Source: Candidatus Hodarchaeota archaeon (lineage in GTDB: Archaea; Asgardarchaeota; Heimdallarchaeia; Hodarchaeales; Hodarchaeaceae). Taken from it: a stretch of DNA of 64,000 nucleotides. The notes beneath the pieces were generated by a model that was given only the letters and a program-made list of their open reading frames with translations, was not told where the DNA came from and did not search any database. Of this stretch, positions 1 through 8,544 are shown in pieces. Position numbers and translations under genes: made by a program. Positions within the stretch are counted from its first letter, which is position 1. Each line of letters starts with the position of its first letter. The stretch lies in the NCBI GenBank assembly GCA_016840035.1, contig JAEOTC010000030.1, positions 1 to 64,000 of the forward strand. The letters are read 5' to 3'.

Positions 1-125
1 GAAAGTTAAGTCAGGCTCCGTTCTGATCTGTACTGTTGTGCTCGCGCCTACGGGAAAATCAGAAAGCTGAAGGTTCTTCGGCCAAAGGGCCTGAGTCACA
101 CCCGGTCTCATTCCGAACCCGGAAA
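1..125 (+). rRNA. rrf: Circularly permuted 5S rRNA (3' half before 5' half)
   Basis: Bases 3-64 match the 3' half of an archaeal 5S rRNA: the AAGTTAAG loop-B segment, then a perfect 7-bp stem 21-27/58-64 enclosing the TGTACTG and GGGAAAA elements of helix IV/V. Bases 76-122 match the 5' half, including CACACCCGGTCTCATTCCG and the CCGAACCCGG loop C/helix III. The order is reversed relative to normal genes. All helices still form: helix I 66-72/76-82 (7 bp, one G-U) is capped by a tiny loop, helix II is 11-18/87-94, and helix III is 102-105/119-122. The new ends lie in loop B. Sequence after 124 does not resemble a 5S 3' half, so this is not a tandem repeat. The true 5' end may lie just before the window. 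Confidence 0.85.
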
Positions 126-166
126 CAGTATCCCCTGGTGAAATAAGCGCTTTGAGATTCAAACAC

Positions 167-183
167 TTTTTGCTCCTTTTTTT
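167..183 (+). terminator. Oligo-T terminator after 5S rRNA
   Basis: Two T-runs (167-171 and 177-183) lie about 40 bases past the last 5S-like base. This is the usual archaeal termination signal. The rest of the spacer up to 386 is AT-rich with nothing else I can name. Confidence 0.45.
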
Positions 184-386
184 ACTATTCTCCCTTCTTC
201 ATTGAATTGTTTACTTTTTCGATACCGATTCTGAATTTATCCTCGAAAAACAGCTCAAAACCCTTACTATTACTTCCAAAGGTGTGCTTAGTAATCAATC
301 CTAAAATTAATTAATTTCGCAGTAAATCGTATTTTGTTATTCACAAGTTAACAATTTGAAGCTTGCAATAATTTAGGGGCACATCG

Positions 387-1298
387 ATGGTTTTTTCAAA
401 TGTAGCAAAAAGTTTTTTTGATGAATTTCCCTTTCGTCATAGAAAGAAGCTTGCTATGTCATCAGATTACTTCTTTTTGTCTCATGCGCACAGTGATCAC
501 ACAGGTGGGATTAAATCAATACTTTCCTCCCCAGATGCAACAATTGTATGTTCAAAAGAAACAGCAGCTGCACTAAAGGTTCTTCACAGAATCCCTAAAG
601 AAAAATGTTTGATAATGGAGACAAATCAATCTTTAGACTTTGATAACTTCATAGTACACGCGATTGATGCGAATCATTGCTTAGGTAGTTTAATGTTCGT
701 TGTAGAATCATCTGAAAACGAGAAAGAGGTATATACAGGAGACTTTCGTTTAGGTGCGCCTATTTTAAACGAATTGGAGCTTTTAAGCAATCCAGATCAT
801 TTATGGGTTGATTACACATATGGTAAGAATCCAAAATACATTTTCCCCTCGAGGAAGGAGCTTATCTCTGAGATCTTATCCTTAATGCTAACCGAAGGGA
901 ATTATCCACAGAAGGAAATATGGATAGCTGCCTATCAAATAGGGAAGGAAAAATTATTGAAAACAATAAGTGACGCATTAAAAGTAAAAATATATGCTCC
1001 TGAAAAGAAAGTACAAATCTATAGTGAAATAGGAGGGGATTGGGATATCTTTACTAATGATCCTGATTCAGGGATCTGTGTTGAGAGTAGAAGACGAGTT
1101 GAAAATCTTTCTGGTCTTGATCAAAGAACTGAAGAGCGTTTAATGAACTCCCTACGAATTTCCCCTACAGGATGGGCAATCGAGTTGATTACAAAAAGAT
1201 TGGACGTGCATTATTTCCCATATTCTGACCATTGCTCATATAATGAAGTTCATGAGTTTATTGAACTTGTTAATCCGCAGGAAATCACAAAAATTTAA
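387..1298 (+). CDS. SNM1/Pso2-like beta-CASP nuclease
   Basis: Predicted metallo-beta-lactamase nuclease of the SNM1/DCLRE1 (Pso2/Artemis) type, a family that trims DNA ends and processes interstrand cross-links. Visible motifs are HAHSDH at residues 33-38, a DANHCLGS segment near 95 (compare DANHCPGA in SNM1 proteins), TGDFRL near 118, and a late YSDHCSY block near 280 that resembles the C-terminal conserved His region. At 303 residues it is the catalytic core only. The next gene is a MutS-like ATPase with a DNA-binding HhH domain on the same strand, which supports a DNA repair role. Family assignment is firm; the choice of DNA rather than RNA as substrate is inferred from the SNM1-like motifs. 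Confidence 0.8.
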   Translation: MVFSNVAKSFFDEFPFRHRKKLAMSSDYFFLSHAHSDHTGGIKSILSSPDATIVCSKETAAALKVLHRIPKEKCLIMETNQSLDFDNFIVHAIDANHCLGSLMFVVESSENEKEVYTGDFRLGAPILNELELLSNPDHLWVDYTYGKNPKYIFPSRKELISEILSLMLTEGNYPQKEIWIAAYQIGKEKLLKTISDALKVKIYAPEKKVQIYSEIGGDWDIFTNDPDSGICVESRRRVENLSGLDQRTEERLMNSLRISPTGWAIELITKRLDVHYFPYSDHCSYNEVHEFIELVNPQEITKI

Positions 1299-1370
1299 GA
1301 GAAAATCGTAGTCTAAATTATGATCTTATATTAGTTTTCTCCTTATGGCGTTAGATGAGCGGTAACAGAT

Positions 1371-3566
1371 TTGAATCAAATAAAACTTCGTGATATCAGG
1401 GGTATTGGGCCTTCCATTGAGAAGAGACTCGTTTCTCATTTTGGGAGCGAAAAACTAGTTCTTAATGCCTTAAGAGGATCTCGAATTGCTGAAATCTCTT
1501 CTATTGATGGAATAGGAGAGCGATTTGCACTTAGTTTATGCAGGAATTTACATTACCAGGAAACAGATGAACAAATACAAGATTTTCTGAGAACAGAGGA
1601 TACGATTCTAATTTATAACCGAATAATGGATATAATCTCGAAGTTCGGAAATACTTTCTATTCTCGCTCTAAGCTATTCTTGTACTTCCCATTACCCATT
1701 ACTGCACTAAACAAGATAAAAGAACGCCAAAAAACCACTCAACTCGGACAAGAGTTGTTCAGAACAATTGGAAATACTGTAGATTCGATTGATGAATTTG
1801 ATTCATTGTTAAAACAATTACTTCCACTAAAAGAGCACTCTGGATCAATCGATACAGCTTCACGGACTATTGCTACCACTGATAAAGGAATCTACAACGA
1901 GCTTCTCATGAGTATTGTCAGTCAGTATTGTGAAATTCAGTTCATTGAAGATTATGAAAAAATCAATGAAACCCTTGCTGGATCTGATGAGGTTATTTGG
2001 GTTGGAAGTGATTATATCATGGGTGATGAGCTTCCAAATATAATATCTATTCCAGAGTCACAAAGACATGATATGAATCGAATTCTCCCCGAAAAATCCT
2101 TGACATTTTTCGCTCAGAATAAAAATACCCTTGTAACTATAGCTAAACTCGCATCTTTACTCCGTAAAATTTCATCTGAGAAATTGACGAGTTTTATCGG
2201 GGATTTAGACTTAGGTATGTTAATTAACCTAGGAGAAGAGGTTAAGAATTTAGAAGAAACTGGGGAACCGAGTTCTAGTCTCAACTCAGAGTTTTCACGA
2301 GTTTTAACTGCAGAAAGATCGTTCGAAATGGTGTTAGAAGAAGTTCTACTCTCAGTGAATGAAGAATTAGAACAAAAACTTCAGGACACTACTATTCATT
2401 TAGAAGGTGAAAAAATCCTTGCTCTCCTAAAAGGTCTTTCTAATGAAGATCAGGGGTATTCTGCTAATTCCAGTCGTGAGGATTTACGTGAATATTTAGA
2501 TGATGAATTGTTTTTAGCTGTAGAAGAGATAATAAGTAATGCTGAAACTAAACTTGCCTCAAAACTTAATTTATCGAGCGAGGAAATCGATTATTTAACT
2601 GGAATCTTTCCCCGCGAGCTAAAGTTTCCTATTGATCCATTAGACGATATTAAGAATAGATTCACTGACTTCATTCGTAGGAAACGTTCTAGTAGAGCAT
2701 TTGAACTCAAAGTTGAGTTAGCTCAAAAACTTCAAGAATATGAACGCGTAGCTGTTGATGGTCTCCATTTTATGTTGGAATTAGATTATCTATTAATGAT
2801 CGGGAAGTTCGCTGGGAGTTATAATCTCTCTTTACCAACATTTGTTGAAGGTCAAGGAACTGGAGTATACTTTCGTAATGGTAAAAATCTTTTTTTAGCC
2901 CATCAAGAGCTGAGAGGTCAGTTGAGAGTCGAACCAGTCTCTTATGCTCTTGGTGAACTTGGGAGAGTTGAAGGTGGAGCTAGTGGAGAACGTATTGTAC
3001 TCTTATCAGGAGCGAATAGCGGTGGTAAAACAACCCTACTTGTAGCTATTGCTGTTATTGTTATTCTTAGCCAAATGGGATTACCAGTTCCATGTCAAGA
3101 CGCAAGAATTGGTGGTTTCAAGGAGTTACATTACTATCGGAAGTCTTCTGGGCATATGAACGCCGGAGCATTCGAATCCACACTTCGTATTCTCTCTAAA
3201 ATGATTATGAGTCCGAATTCACGACTAGTCCTTGCAGATGAGATGGAGAGCATTTCAGAACCTGGAGCCTCTGCAAGGGTAATAGCAGCATTTTTAGATT
3301 TACTGGGAAGATCGACTGATTCTGTTGGAATATTTGTAACCCATCTTGCCCAAGAGATAAGTAAATATACAAAAGAGAATCTACGAATTGACGGGATAGA
3401 AGCGAGGGGCCTTTCAGAAAATTTGGAGCTTATTGTTGACAGAACTCCCAAATATCACAAATATGCGAAGTCTACTCCTGAATTAATAGTACAACGATTA
3501 CAGCGTATCTCAAAAGGCTCTGAAAAAGATATCTATTCTTATATATTGGAGGCCTTTGATTCTTAA
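1371..3566 (+). CDS. HhH-containing MutS-like ATPase
   Basis: A 731-residue protein with an N-terminal helix-hairpin-helix module (RGIGPSIEKRL about 9-19, DGIGERFALSL about 46-56), a long coiled central region, and a C-terminal MutS-family ABC ATPase domain. Walker A is GANSGGKTT (about 547-555), followed by a signature-like region and a Walker B-like LADEMES (about 621-627). The mismatch-recognition domain of classical MutS is not recognisable, so this looks like an archaeal MutS-like branch that binds branched or damaged DNA rather than a mismatch sensor. It starts at TTG 1371; no ATG precedes the HhH motif in frame. It lies 72 bases after the SNM1-like nuclease and probably shares its transcript. 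Confidence 0.8.
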   Translation: MNQIKLRDIRGIGPSIEKRLVSHFGSEKLVLNALRGSRIAEISSIDGIGERFALSLCRNLHYQETDEQIQDFLRTEDTILIYNRIMDIISKFGNTFYSRSKLFLYFPLPITALNKIKERQKTTQLGQELFRTIGNTVDSIDEFDSLLKQLLPLKEHSGSIDTASRTIATTDKGIYNELLMSIVSQYCEIQFIEDYEKINETLAGSDEVIWVGSDYIMGDELPNIISIPESQRHDMNRILPEKSLTFFAQNKNTLVTIAKLASLLRKISSEKLTSFIGDLDLGMLINLGEEVKNLEETGEPSSSLNSEFSRVLTAERSFEMVLEEVLLSVNEELEQKLQDTTIHLEGEKILALLKGLSNEDQGYSANSSREDLREYLDDELFLAVEEIISNAETKLASKLNLSSEEIDYLTGIFPRELKFPIDPLDDIKNRFTDFIRRKRSSRAFELKVELAQKLQEYERVAVDGLHFMLELDYLLMIGKFAGSYNLSLPTFVEGQGTGVYFRNGKNLFLAHQELRGQLRVEPVSYALGELGRVEGGASGERIVLLSGANSGGKTTLLVAIAVIVILSQMGLPVPCQDARIGGFKELHYYRKSSGHMNAGAFESTLRILSKMIMSPNSRLVLADEMESISEPGASARVIAAFLDLLGRSTDSVGIFVTHLAQEISKYTKENLRIDGIEARGLSENLELIVDRTPKYHKYAKSTPELIVQRLQRISKGSEKDIYSYILEAFDS

Positions 3567-3615
3567 TTGATAAATTAACATTGAAACAATTTTCCCATGA
3601 ATTGAGGTTCAAATT

Positions 3616-4365
3616 ATGATTATCCGGGAATTTCTCTGTATTCATGAATCAGGAACGGTTCTATTTCACAGGAAATATCAAACCGGAAACTCAACTGACA
3701 TTATTCTAAGATCAGGGCTGATCAGTGCTTTATACAATTACGCTACTGCCGTGGAAAATGATGCGATTGATATCTTGCAGATGTCCAAAGTGTCACTTTT
3801 CTTTAAAAAAAGGGAACAACCACTTCTATTTGTTTTTTTTATAGAATCGACAATTAATCCCCAATGGTGTGAGAAAGAAATCGATCATCTTCTAGAACGC
3901 TTTTTCAATAGATTTCCTGAAGTGATGTGGCAGAGGGAAGTTGTTGATCTCTCAAAATTTGACTCATTTATTTCCGATGCTGATGAAATCTTGATCCCAT
4001 TGGGGAAAAAAATTGCATTGCTTCTCTTTTTAATTGAGGATGGACTGATTACTGAAGAAGAATACCTGCAAGAGAGTCTTGATATGCTAGGACGAAAGAT
4101 TGGAAATAGATTTTTAGAAAAAAATCTTGATTCTTTCAAACAAGCTTTATCTAAAGGCCAAAATTTTGTTTTAGCACGAATCGATCAATTGATCATGCAG
4201 CTAGATGGTGAACATGTCAAAAGGGAAGATTTAATGTATTTTATTTATTGTAGGGAGTGTTACTTTTGTCGAATTGAAAGGAGTGGATGTTTTTTTGAAG
4301 AATTTCTCTCCTTCCTTCTCTCATCCCTTGGGTTTGATAACGTCGAAATAAGATTAATCGAATAA
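3616..4365 (+). CDS. Longin-like domain protein (putative)
   Basis: A 249-residue protein without a recognised enzyme motif. The first about 115 residues follow the longin pattern: a hydrophobic strand, G-x-x-LFHRKY, a segment with a helix start (ISALYNYA), then strands (VSLFFKK, LLFVFF) and an amphipathic helix. Longin and roadblock folds are common in Asgard archaea, where they are thought to partner small GTPases. The C-terminal half is mostly helical and includes a Cys-rich patch (YCRECYFCRIERSGC, about 215-229) that could bind metal. It follows the MutS-like gene by 49 bases. Its stop lies one base from the stop of the convergent M48 gene. Fold assignment is by pattern only. Confidence 0.5.
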   Translation: MIIREFLCIHESGTVLFHRKYQTGNSTDIILRSGLISALYNYATAVENDAIDILQMSKVSLFFKKREQPLLFVFFIESTINPQWCEKEIDHLLERFFNRFPEVMWQREVVDLSKFDSFISDADEILIPLGKKIALLLFLIEDGLITEEEYLQESLDMLGRKIGNRFLEKNLDSFKQALSKGQNFVLARIDQLIMQLDGEHVKREDLMYFIYCRECYFCRIERSGCFFEEFLSFLLSSLGFDNVEIRLIE

Positions 4366-4366
4366 T

Positions 4367-5452
4367 TCAATGTTTTTTTGCTAAATTTCGCAACAAATTT
4401 ACTCTAAAACCTAAAAACGAGGATTGGTCGTAAACGAGAGGAGATGGAATTAATTGTGGGAGCTTTCGAAGTATTTTTGCAACTTCTGTTGCACCAACTC
4501 CTCTCGCAGAATATTCATCTGCCCAAATTTCAGCAAGAAAGATCCGATATCTGTGAACGAAATTTAAAAATGCTGATGAGAGGAATGCATTGAAGATCAA
4601 TCCGAGGAAGAGAATGGAATAAAGATCAAATTTAAGTGTCTCTAGGTGGCCTGAGATTACCAAAAGCATGATAATTATGATAAAAATACGTAGTGATCTT
4701 AAAATCACTTCTGTACCGATTATAAGATAGGCTTTCCTAATGTGATGGTTCTTAATATGGCCTACTTCATGTAATAGGACAGCTATTAACTCCTCATCAG
4801 TTAATTTCCAGTTAAAATATCTGGAAACTAAACATATATAATTATTTTTACCAAATGTTGTTACTCCTGCGGATAGGAATAGTGTTGGTATTTGGATATC
4901 AGCAAATCGATATTCGCTTATTGTTCTACTTTCTGGAAAATTTTCATAAAGTTCTTGAATAATAGTATCCTTAACAGGTTCTTGAGCTGTCTGAATTAGG
5001 GCTATTTTTCTTCGCATCCGAATGACAACCAAAATTCCTTCAAATAGAAGGGAAATAACAATAGAAACTCCAAGATAACCTGTCAGGGTGGTTGTTGGAA
5101 GATTGGTCAGAAAATTCTGAACAAAAGTAAACAGAAATCCTAGAAAAACAACGTAATATACCTGTTTAATCAAATGAATAAGTAAATCGGCTAAAGAAGG
5201 AGTGAAATGGTAGAAATCAACTTTTTTGGCATATTCATTGAGCTTACGAAAGACTATTTGATATAAAAATAGATTTATAATCAAGAATATTATCATAATG
5301 GCGTTTAATCCAATAAGCTGTGAAGTTTTATCATTAAAAGTGAAGAGAAAGAGTACTAATGTTGTACAAAAAGCTAGCGGGTAAATTATAACATAAAAAC
5401 TTATAAGTATCCAATCTGAGATTGGAACTCTTAATTTTTCTTGGTTTTCCAT
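4367..5452 (-). CDS. M48-family membrane zinc metalloprotease (HtpX-like)
   Basis: Integral membrane peptidase of 361 residues. Four hydrophobic segments precede the catalytic region (about 14-37, 46-68, 97-115, 127-147), the zinc motif HEVGH sits near 229-233, and two more membrane spans follow (about 246-270, 277-300). A later AEIWADEYSA segment supplies the conserved acidic zinc ligand and the ADxxA pattern of M48 enzymes. HtpX/Ste24 relatives degrade misfolded membrane proteins or trim prenylated peptides; which applies here cannot be told. It starts at ATG 5452 and is convergent with the upstream operon. Confidence 0.8.
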   Translation of the reverse strand: MENQEKLRVPISDWILISFYVIIYPLAFCTTLVLFLFTFNDKTSQLIGLNAIMIIFLIINLFLYQIVFRKLNEYAKKVDFYHFTPSLADLLIHLIKQVYYVVFLGFLFTFVQNFLTNLPTTTLTGYLGVSIVISLLFEGILVVIRMRRKIALIQTAQEPVKDTIIQELYENFPESRTISEYRFADIQIPTLFLSAGVTTFGKNNYICLVSRYFNWKLTDEELIAVLLHEVGHIKNHHIRKAYLIIGTEVILRSLRIFIIIIMLLVISGHLETLKFDLYSILFLGLIFNAFLSSAFLNFVHRYRIFLAEIWADEYSARGVGATEVAKILRKLPQLIPSPLVYDQSSFLGFRVNLLRNLAKKH

Positions 5453-5592
5453 CTAAGTTTTTAACTGCGAACTAAATAATAAGAATTTGTCTACTTTTAT
5501 CAAAAATCTAAAGAACGCGAAGAATAACCTAGTAGAGGATTAATTTATTTGTCCTCTTAATAATTTTAAGAATGTTGAGAGAATAGGAGTAG

Positions 5593-5666
5593 TGGGCCGG
5601 GGCAGATTTGAACTACCGACTTCTAGTGTGTGAGACTAGTGTCATACCGGGCTAGACCACCGGCCC
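5593..5666 (-). tRNA. tRNA-Val (CAC)
   Basis: A complete 74-base cloverleaf on the minus strand. The 7-bp acceptor GGGCCGG/CCGGCCC is followed by discriminator A, the anticodon stem is CTAGT/ACTAG, and the loop CTCACAC gives anticodon CAC. The T-loop is TTCAAAT. No intron, and CCA is not encoded. Confidence 0.93.
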
Positions 5667-5806
5667 GACATTTTCAAAACACGAAGACATACTATTTAGT
5701 GTGTAGTACTTTTTTGCAGCGTTATATGGATCGCAACAATCTATAGAGAGTTGGCTGTATCTCTTTCAAAAGAATTCTTGCATCAGTCAAACAATTTTTA
5801 TTTGTC

Positions 5807-6520
5807 CTAGGATTTTTCACTTCGAACCTTTAATATGAGACTCTTGTCTCCGGTTCCTATAATACGAACAGGGTCTCCTTCATTAATTATTGAGTCACTG
5901 GTTGCTCTCCAAATTGTTGTGCCGATTTTAACCTTACCATCATTCGTAGGTGAGATATCAGTAGTTGCTATACCACTTTCTCCTAAAATTGTTGATAATT
6001 CACCAGTTACTGGTGGTTTTTGTTGAGATTTCCTTACATTTATCCATAATACTAGGATAGCAATTCCAAGTAACCCCATACTATATACAATACCTCTAAA
6101 TGCATCTTCCCAGACGATCTGACCAAACACTAAACCAAGTAGGCTTAAACCGATAATAACAGGTAAAAATTGCATAATAAAGGTTAGATCTCCCCCTTGA
6201 AAGAGTATAAAAAAGAGTATAATTGCTAAAATGATACCTACTGTTGGCCAGGTGAGAATCTGTGTTGAACTAGATTGAGATACGAAATCACTACTTAAAG
6301 ATATGATTATAGTAAATATCAGGATAATAGGCAACCAATTTAATAATTCTATTCCCCCTCCGCTGACAATCCACTGTGCAATAATTAATACAAACCCCAT
6401 TGCGAATATTAGGAATCCAATATTATAGAGTTCTGGAATATCAAACAGAGATCCCAAGAAGAGAATTATAATACCCAAGACAATTGCAGATATCGAAATC
6501 TCCTGTAACTCTGAAATCAT
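5807..6520 (-). CDS. NfeD-like membrane protein
   Basis: A 237-residue protein with six or seven hydrophobic segments filling residues 1-165, then a C-terminal soluble beta-rich domain (about 175-237) with the pattern G-x-x-G-x-A-T-T-D-I-S, V-x-I-G-T-x-x-W and the ending V-R-I-I-G-T-G-D-x-S-L-I-L-K-V. This is the OB-fold of NfeD proteins. NfeD proteins usually work with a stomatin-like partner in membrane quality control; no stomatin gene is in the window. It stands alone between tRNA-Val and the RNase gene. ATG start at 6520. Confidence 0.75.
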   Translation of the reverse strand: MISELQEISISAIVLGIIILFLGSLFDIPELYNIGFLIFAMGFVLIIAQWIVSGGGIELLNWLPIILIFTIIISLSSDFVSQSSSTQILTWPTVGIILAIILFFILFQGGDLTFIMQFLPVIIGLSLLGLVFGQIVWEDAFRGIVYSMGLLGIAILVLWINVRKSQQKPPVTGELSTILGESGIATTDISPTNDGKVKIGTTIWRATSDSIINEGDPVRIIGTGDKSLILKVRSEKS

Positions 6521-6700
6521 TGTTTTTCATAAAATGAGATCCATTTTTTATCTTAAAGTGTTTTACCTCTCGGAAGAGTTCTTTTAGCATTTTTCAACCA
6601 GTGCATAAATAATCAGTTTGAAAATAATGAAAAGATTAGATGACTGTAAGGTAATAAACAGGATATCTTGTAACAACGAATTAATTATAATTGATGAAAA

Positions 6701-8074
6701 ATGTTAGAAATTAGTGTACTCGGTGCTTCTGACTCGGTTGGGAAATCTTGTGTCATGATATCCGATAATGATCAACGACGAGTGGTACTTGATGTAGGTA
6801 TCCAATTACATCCCCGAAGAACAGGTAAGGTTTCTACACCCCCTAATATTGATAAATATGCAGAGGATACTGAGGCCGTTCTTATCTCTCATGCTCATAT
6901 CGACCATTCTGGATATACACCAGCTCTTTATAGAGCTGGATATCATGGAGATATCCATATGACAACTCCAACTAAGGATATTGTTAACATTTTATGGAAA
7001 GATCATTTAAAGATAGAAGGTCCTCATCATTACGGGGTTTCTCACCTTCAGACCGCTTTGATGAAAGTTAAAACTCACAACTACTACAGAAAATTCAAAA
7101 TTGCGGATGGGATAACGGCTGAATTCTTGGATGCAAGTCATATTCTTGGGAGTGCATTAATTCTGCTTGAATGGGATGGTACACGAATACTGTATACAGG
7201 AGATTTTAACAATGCAAAGACACCCTATCATGATCCTATTCAATATCCAGACCCAGATGATCCAATTGATATCTTGATTACAGAAACAACAAATGCCAAT
7301 AGGCGTATTGAAGGTCGTAAAACGGTCACATCCAATCTAACGAAATCCTTGTTGAAATGTTACTCTCGGGGAGGAAAAGCAATAATCCCTTCATTTGCCC
7401 TTGGACGTTCTCAAGAGATTCAAGCATATCTGGCAAGTGATTTTGATTCGTTCTTGAATAAGTTCCCCCTTTATGTTGATGGTATGATTTTGGATATGAA
7501 TGCTATCTATGAACGTTATATGAACGAGAAGTGGGTCTCTCCTCGAATTTTAATTGAGCTGAAAGATAATGGATATCGAACACCATTCGACCATGATGGG
7601 ATTCGAGTCATAGACGATGTTGCAATGAAAATGAAACGATTTAAGAAGCGAGAGCTCTTGATTGGTCGTGAGAAGCAAAGCATCATATTGACCACATCAG
7701 GAATGATGGAAGGAGGCCCTGTTTATGATTATCTTAGAATGGGGGGGAACGATAAGAGAAATGGTCTCTATATCGTTGGTTATCAAGTCGAAGGTACGAT
7801 GGGATCAGATATTGCCAATGGCCAGAAAAAAGTTGCCTTGGATAATGGATTTGGACAGGTATTTGATGTATCCTTAGACTTAGAAGTTAAAAGTTTTGAA
7901 TTTTCGGGGCATTCAACCCTTGAGGGTCTTGTTCAGATGGTCCAATATAGCTCTCCTAGAAAGATATACGCAATTCATGGAGAACCAAGCGCGCAAGAAC
8001 GATATGCTACTGAAGTAAAAAATCTTGGGTTTGATGTTAAGACACTAACAAGTCATGATGTCGTACATACGTAA
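6701..8074 (+). CDS. Archaeal beta-CASP RNase, aCPSF2-like
   Basis: A 457-residue metallo-beta-lactamase/beta-CASP ribonuclease related to eukaryotic CPSF73. Motif 2 is HAHIDH (64-69), then DASHILGSA, YTGDFN, a later TETTNANRR acidic motif, GRSQE in the beta-CASP insert, TTSGMMEGG, and C-terminal FSGHS and IHGEPSA motifs. There are no N-terminal KH domains, which separates it from aCPSF1 and fits aCPSF2, an RNA-processing exo/endonuclease. The N-terminus begins directly with the first strand of the fold, so ATG 6701 is a good start. A JAMM peptidase follows 34 bases later. Confidence 0.87.
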   Translation: MLEISVLGASDSVGKSCVMISDNDQRRVVLDVGIQLHPRRTGKVSTPPNIDKYAEDTEAVLISHAHIDHSGYTPALYRAGYHGDIHMTTPTKDIVNILWKDHLKIEGPHHYGVSHLQTALMKVKTHNYYRKFKIADGITAEFLDASHILGSALILLEWDGTRILYTGDFNNAKTPYHDPIQYPDPDDPIDILITETTNANRRIEGRKTVTSNLTKSLLKCYSRGGKAIIPSFALGRSQEIQAYLASDFDSFLNKFPLYVDGMILDMNAIYERYMNEKWVSPRILIELKDNGYRTPFDHDGIRVIDDVAMKMKRFKKRELLIGREKQSIILTTSGMMEGGPVYDYLRMGGNDKRNGLYIVGYQVEGTMGSDIANGQKKVALDNGFGQVFDVSLDLEVKSFEFSGHSTLEGLVQMVQYSSPRKIYAIHGEPSAQERYATEVKNLGFDVKTLTSHDVVHT

Positions 8075-8108
8075 TCCATTAATAGTTTATCAACGGATAT
8101 CATGAAAT

Positions 8109-8543
8109 ATGAGATCAGATCTCAAATTGAAACTAGTAAATTCAGTATACGATGAAATATTAAACTTATTAAAAGTTGAAAGCAGATTTGAACGAGTAGG
8201 AATTTTATTTGGAGCATCAACGGGAGGAAGAATTCGGATTGAATCTTTTGTTGAGATGGAAAATTTGGATTCCTCAGCACGTAGTTTTTCAATTGATTAT
8301 GGAAAACTAGTAAAAGAAATTAACAGATTTCAAGAAAAAAATAAGAAACTTGTAGGTTTTTTTCATTCACATCCTTTAGGAGAGTCTACCTATCCTTCAG
8401 AGATTGATATAAACTATATGAAATTTTGGCCTTCTCCCTATGTTTGGCTTATTGGAGCATCGCCAAATAAACTTGATGCTTATACCATTGTAGATGATAG
8501 AGTAAACCATTTGAAGGTTGAGATTAAGACCAACGAATGTTAG
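8109..8543 (+). CDS. JAMM/MPN metalloprotease (Rpn11/AMSH-like)
   Basis: A single-domain 144-residue JAB1/MPN zinc protease. The complete JAMM signature is present: candidate Glu28 in the first helix/strand region, His86-x-His88-Pro, Ser97 and Asp100 (HSHPLGESTYPSEID). All ligands are intact, so it should be catalytic. JAMM proteins cleave isopeptide bonds to ubiquitin-like modifiers, and Asgard archaea carry such deubiquitinase-like enzymes. No ubiquitin, E1 or E2 gene is visible here, but a RING-like protein is encoded about 10 kb away. It lies downstream of the beta-CASP RNase on the same strand. Substrate is inferred only from the family. Confidence 0.85.
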   Translation: MRSDLKLKLVNSVYDEILNLLKVESRFERVGILFGASTGGRIRIESFVEMENLDSSARSFSIDYGKLVKEINRFQEKNKKLVGFFHSHPLGESTYPSEIDINYMKFWPSPYVWLIGASPNKLDAYTIVDDRVNHLKVEIKTNEC

Positions 8544-8544
8544 A

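Noticed and set aside
1-183. Tandem 5S rRNA copies instead of a permuted gene
   Set aside because: Bases 125-183 do not resemble a 5S 3' half, and helix I and II pair within the permuted order, which a truncated tandem would not require.
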